Source: Nitrososphaerales archaeon TH5896
Lineage (GTDB): Archaea > Thermoproteota > Nitrososphaeria > Nitrososphaerales > Nitrososphaeraceae
Reading direction: 5' to 3'
DNA: 16,780 nucleotides
Assembly (NCBI GenBank): GCA_014523625.1
Contig: JAATVP010000166.1
Span: 1-16,780, forward strand
Below the pieces are notes generated by a model that saw only the letters and a program-made list of their open reading frames with translations, did no database searches and was not told the origin of the DNA. The position numbers were made by a program, and so were the translations under genes. This document shows, piece by piece, positions 14,415 through 16,780 of this stretch. Numbering within the stretch: the first letter of the stretch is position 1; the number at the start of each line of letters is the position of its first letter.

Positions 14415-14718
14415 ATGAATACTAACAGTAACAATAACAATGTTTATGGGGACAACAACAGCATTGATGAAAGGGACAGTACGCTGCTATGACAGCCATG
14501 AAGGAACATATAGCCAAGTACAAACAGGACTCTAAAGAAGCTGAAAGACATCTAACGAATTGTTAGTGAATATGAGCCACTTTGAGCAGGCACTGAAAAA
14601 AATACGTCCACTTTCGCCACAGGAATTAAATTGGTACCAAAGAACGGCTCAAGAATTTGGAAGAAATATTGTATCTTCCAGAAGAGCAAGTGAAGTAACT
14701 GAAGGAGGAGTTCACTGA
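14415..14718 (+). pseudogene. Broken gene with C-terminus of a Cdc48/VAT-like AAA+ ATPase
   Basis: The ATG at 14415 opens MNTNSNNNNVYGDNNSIDER then a stop at about 14490. In another frame from 14471, KGQYAAMTAMKEHIAKYKQD then SKEAERHLTN runs to a TAG at 14564. From about 14557 a third segment, in yet another frame, reads ELLVNMSHFEQALKKIRPLS then PQELNWYQRTAQEFGR, and ends at TGA 14716-14718. The second and third segments join smoothly across a one-base frameshift. Together they look like the end of archaeal Cdc48-type ATPases (REAAM.A...I helix, then the 'V.M.HFE.AL.KIRPL' C-terminal helix). The ATPase modules themselves are absent, so the gene appears to have lost its centre and then picked up frameshifts. 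A minus-strand frame over the same bases is a shadow. Confidence 0.55.
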
Positions 14719-14820
14719 TCAATTGGGCCAACAGAGCGAAACTAGACATTGGATATAGTGTATCCCCGCAGTAGACCTTGAGCTAATAGTAATAGATATA
14801 ATAGATAAAATAAAAGATAC

Positions 14821-14828
14821 TTAATTTA
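14821..14828 (+). promoter_or_regulatory. TATA box of the four-CBS gene
   Basis: ATACTTAATTTATC with TTAATTTA centred about 29 nt before the ATG at 14854, consistent with a leaderless or very short-leader mRNA. Confidence 0.45.
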
Positions 14829-14853
14829 TCTATATGTAGGCTCTAATTCTGGT

Positions 14854-15864
14854 ATGAAATACAAAGCAAGTAGGTCCACTTCTAGCGATAACGACAAGCG
14901 TAATGGCTTAATTCGGAGCAATAAATATCATTCAAGGGATATTGGAATCAAAGAACTGAAGGTGGAACATTTTATGACCAAAAATCCGATAGTAGCTCGC
15001 TCTGTTGTTAACTTTCCAGGAGGTGTTGATGTTATGACTACAAATAACATAAGTAACCTAGTAGTAGTAGAGAATAGAAAACCTATAGGAATTCTAACTG
15101 AAAGAGAGATATTGCGCTATTTAACAAATTATAAAACCATACCATCTGGCAGATTGCTTAAGGACGTTGTACTACAGCCTTTCTGTAAAGTGAATTTAAA
15201 CACGATGTTACTTGAAGCAGCTAGAAAGATGATCGTAAAGAAATGCAGAGTATTGGTGTTCAGTGGTGGCAGTGGGTCAGGAATTCAAGGGGGAGTCACA
15301 GAGGGTTCTGATACAAATAAACAGGGCAACGAAGAGCTTATTGGGATTATTACTGCATCAGACATGGTAAGGGCATTTGCTGAGCAAAAGGACAGAAATC
15401 CATCTCTAAAGTCAGTTATGAGTAAGAGCGTTGCCTTCATAAGTTCTGATGATTCTATTTATGATGCAGTCAAGATTATGCACATGCGAAATATTGGAAG
15501 TGTTATTGTAGTAGAGGATGGAAAAAATGATACCTTAGAACCTGTCAAGAAGAGGAGGTTATGCGGTATATTCACGGAAAGAGATCTAATGACAAGGGTA
15601 TTATCAAATGATGTTTCAATTGATGAACCCGTAGGGGACTACTGCTCAACAGAATTATTAACGGCGCAAATGGGAACAAAGGCAATTGAAGCGGCCAAAG
15701 TCATGTTCTTGAGAAAAATCAAGAGACTTCCATTAACGACTGAAGCTGCAGCGACAAGAGATTCATCATCTTTACCTGAAGCAATACGAATAGATGATAA
15801 ATACAATTTAGAAGGAATGGTGACCGCTAGAGATCTGGTCGATGTTTTTCAGCACAACGACTAA
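14854..15864 (+). CDS. Four-CBS-domain protein (predicted energy sensor)
   Basis: 336-residue protein built from two Bateman modules with no other domain. A basic/serine-rich leader (1-32) precedes CBS1 (about 36-92; MTKNPIV, PIGILTEREILRYL 77-90). CBS2 is about 103-178, with a glycine-rich insertion at 137-160 and LIGIITASDMVRAF 162-175. CBS3 is about 187-250 (SVMSKSVAFISSDDSIYDAV, CGIFTERDLMTRVL 237-250). CBS4 is about 258-333 (KRLPL, EGMVTARDLVDVF 320-332). Such modules bind AMP, ADP, ATP or SAM and usually control a partner; the partner is not evident here. Repeated T-x-R/S-D motifs at the end of each unit support four ligand-facing sites, at least in potential. The ATG at 14854 agrees with the TATA spacing. 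It is convergent with the glycosyltransferase gene, 122 bp away. Confidence 0.9.
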   Translation: MKYKASRSTSSDNDKRNGLIRSNKYHSRDIGIKELKVEHFMTKNPIVARSVVNFPGGVDVMTTNNISNLVVVENRKPIGILTEREILRYLTNYKTIPSGRLLKDVVLQPFCKVNLNTMLLEAARKMIVKKCRVLVFSGGSGSGIQGGVTEGSDTNKQGNEELIGIITASDMVRAFAEQKDRNPSLKSVMSKSVAFISSDDSIYDAVKIMHMRNIGSVIVVEDGKNDTLEPVKKRRLCGIFTERDLMTRVLSNDVSIDEPVGDYCSTELLTAQMGTKAIEAAKVMFLRKIKRLPLTTEAAATRDSSSLPEAIRIDDKYNLEGMVTARDLVDVFQHND

Positions 15865-15986
15865 TCAAGTACATAATGGAAGCTAATCTAATTACCTTAT
15901 TTGCAGGACTTGGAATCAGATACCCCCGAATGGTTAATTAAATTCAAGTGCAGAATTACAAACCATCCATTCATGAAATAATTACA

Positions 15987-16780
15987 TTATACTTTGACAT
16001 TTCCCTGTAAATGGAGCCTGCCATACTTTATTGCTTCCCTAATTATTGTGATCTCAACCTGTTCGGCCATTTTACTTAGCTTAGATACATCTTCCTTGTA
16101 ATCTTCGTAAGAAGTATGATTCTTGCTTCCCAGGAAAACCTCCTTGCTATGATAACCTCGCATGGCAGTCTCTATCAGAAACCATATGTCTATGCCCCAC
16201 CCATCTGGAGAACCTTGTACTTCTAACAATCTTTCCCATATCTGTCTTCTAGCGCATACCTCACCGCTCAAGGGTTGTTCAAAATGAGATAGCTCAGGGA
16301 AGAAGATGTTCAGCATTGGTCTTGCAATAAGCTTTGTAACTGCAGCATCTCTTGGCTGTCTTTGATAGAATCCTCTTGACATGTCACAGTTATTTTGTAT
16401 CAGAGCGTTGACCAACTTATCTATCCATTCAGATGACAGATTGCTTATGTCTGCATCAAGAAACAAAACAATGTCAGCAGCTCGATTGCTCACCGCCTCT
16501 CTTAAACCTGCTTTCATAGCGTTTCCTTTACCCGGAAATATTTGCTCTGGCTGCCGGATTACAATCGCCCCTGCTTTTGTTGCTAGATCTGCTGTACTAT
16601 CGCTAGAATATGCATCAACGACAATTACTTCAGGATTGAACTTACTTGTTGTTGCAACGTTTACAGCATTTTCAATCGTGGATTCTTCATTCTTTGTAGG
16701 AAATATTGTCACTACTCTTAGATCTTGTCCTGTAACTATGCTATATTCATCACCATTATTACGATCGCGATTGGCGGCAG
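15987..16780 (-). CDS. GT2 glycosyltransferase, GpgS-like (5' end outside window)
   Basis: Family 2 (GT-A fold) glycosyltransferase using an NDP-sugar. The frame stays open to the right edge. Residues before the in-frame GTG at 16712 (GDEYSIVTGQDLRV) lead directly into the first strand VVTIFPTKNEES, so the real start lies beyond 16780. Counting from that GTG, features are VVDAYSSDST (31-40), FPGKGNAMKAGL (59-70), the metal-binding DAD at 86-88 in LFLDADIS, LSGE (148-151), and GWGIDIWFLIET (171-182). PGKGNA, the late LSGE block and the GWGID segment resemble glucosyl-3-phosphoglycerate synthase and relatives, which make the compatible solutes glucosyl- or mannosylglycerate. A polyprenyl-phosphate or cell-surface transferase is possible. 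No membrane segment is present in the visible part. Confidence 0.82.
   Translation of the reverse strand, partial: AANRDRNNGDEYSIVTGQDLRVVTIFPTKNEESTIENAVNVATTSKFNPEVIVVDAYSSDSTADLATKAGAIVIRQPEQIFPGKGNAMKAGLREAVSNRAADIVLFLDADISNLSSEWIDKLVNALIQNNCDMSRGFYQRQPRDAAVTKLIARPMLNIFFPELSHFEQPLSGEVCARRQIWERLLEVQGSPDGWGIDIWFLIETAMRGYHSKEVFLGSKNHTSYEDYKEDVSKLSKMAEQVEITIIREAIKYGRLHLQGNVKV

Larger units (their letters stand above)
14206..14853. other. Divergent gap between USP and four-CBS genes
   Basis: Holds the AAA+ remnant (14415-14718) and promoters for its two flanking genes. GGATATAGTGTATCC at 14751-14765 is a perfect 5-bp-arm inverted repeat between the remnant and the CBS gene. The following AT-rich stretch has several TAATAG/GATA repeats. 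Otherwise nothing is recognised. Confidence 0.4.

Noticed and set aside
14552..14749. 65-codon leucine-rich minus-strand frame
   Set aside because: Antisense shadow of the AAA+ remnant, whose plus-strand pieces match a known C-terminal pattern.

Overview
The window looks like a chromosomal segment of an AT-rich (roughly one-third GC) ammonia-oxidising-type thaumarchaeon of the Nitrososphaerales; a Nitrosocosmicus-like genome fits the low GC and sparse coding. Reasons: a group II chaperonin (thermosome) N-terminus at the left edge, a PAC2-family proteasome chaperone, archaeal TATA boxes 24-30 nt ahead of many start codons (leaderless or short-leader mRNAs), and families typical of soil thaumarchaea. 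The lineage is inferred from families and composition, not from a marker gene.

Layout. 1-178: 5' end of a thermosome subunit gene (minus). 179-3300: gene-poor, with a DUF2703 gene (plus), a two-TM small protein (minus) and several short coding-like scraps. 3301-7142 (minus): an APH-fold kinase of the COG2187 type, a class III-like PHA synthase and a universal stress protein (USP). 7483-8863 (minus): a winged-helix-type regulator and a PAC2 protein with a C-terminal HbYX-like tail. 8864-9811: a long gap holding a well-nested candidate structured RNA (9559-9638). 9812-10769 (minus): a small helical protein and a probable DUF6659-like protein. 11064-12435: divergent hsp20 and two-CBS genes whose shared promoter region carries a perfect 10-bp inverted repeat. 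12473-14205 (minus): a GH130 glycoside phosphorylase/hydrolase and a second USP. 14415-14718: a broken remnant with the C-terminus of a Cdc48-like AAA+ ATPase. 14854-15864 (plus): a four-CBS protein. 15987-16780 (minus, 5' truncated): a GT2 glycosyltransferase of GpgS-like type.

Taken together, the region reads as a stress and energy-limitation island: two USPs, Hsp20, two CBS-domain adenylate sensors, a PHA carbon-storage enzyme, an APH-like kinase, carbohydrate synthesis and phosphorolysis genes, and proteasome and chaperonin factors. The mix resembles the bacterial DosR-type dormancy gene set (USP, Hsp20, CBS protein, COG2187 protein), here in an archaeon. Most genes appear to have their own promoters, so coordination would be through shared operators, for which there are several repeat candidates.
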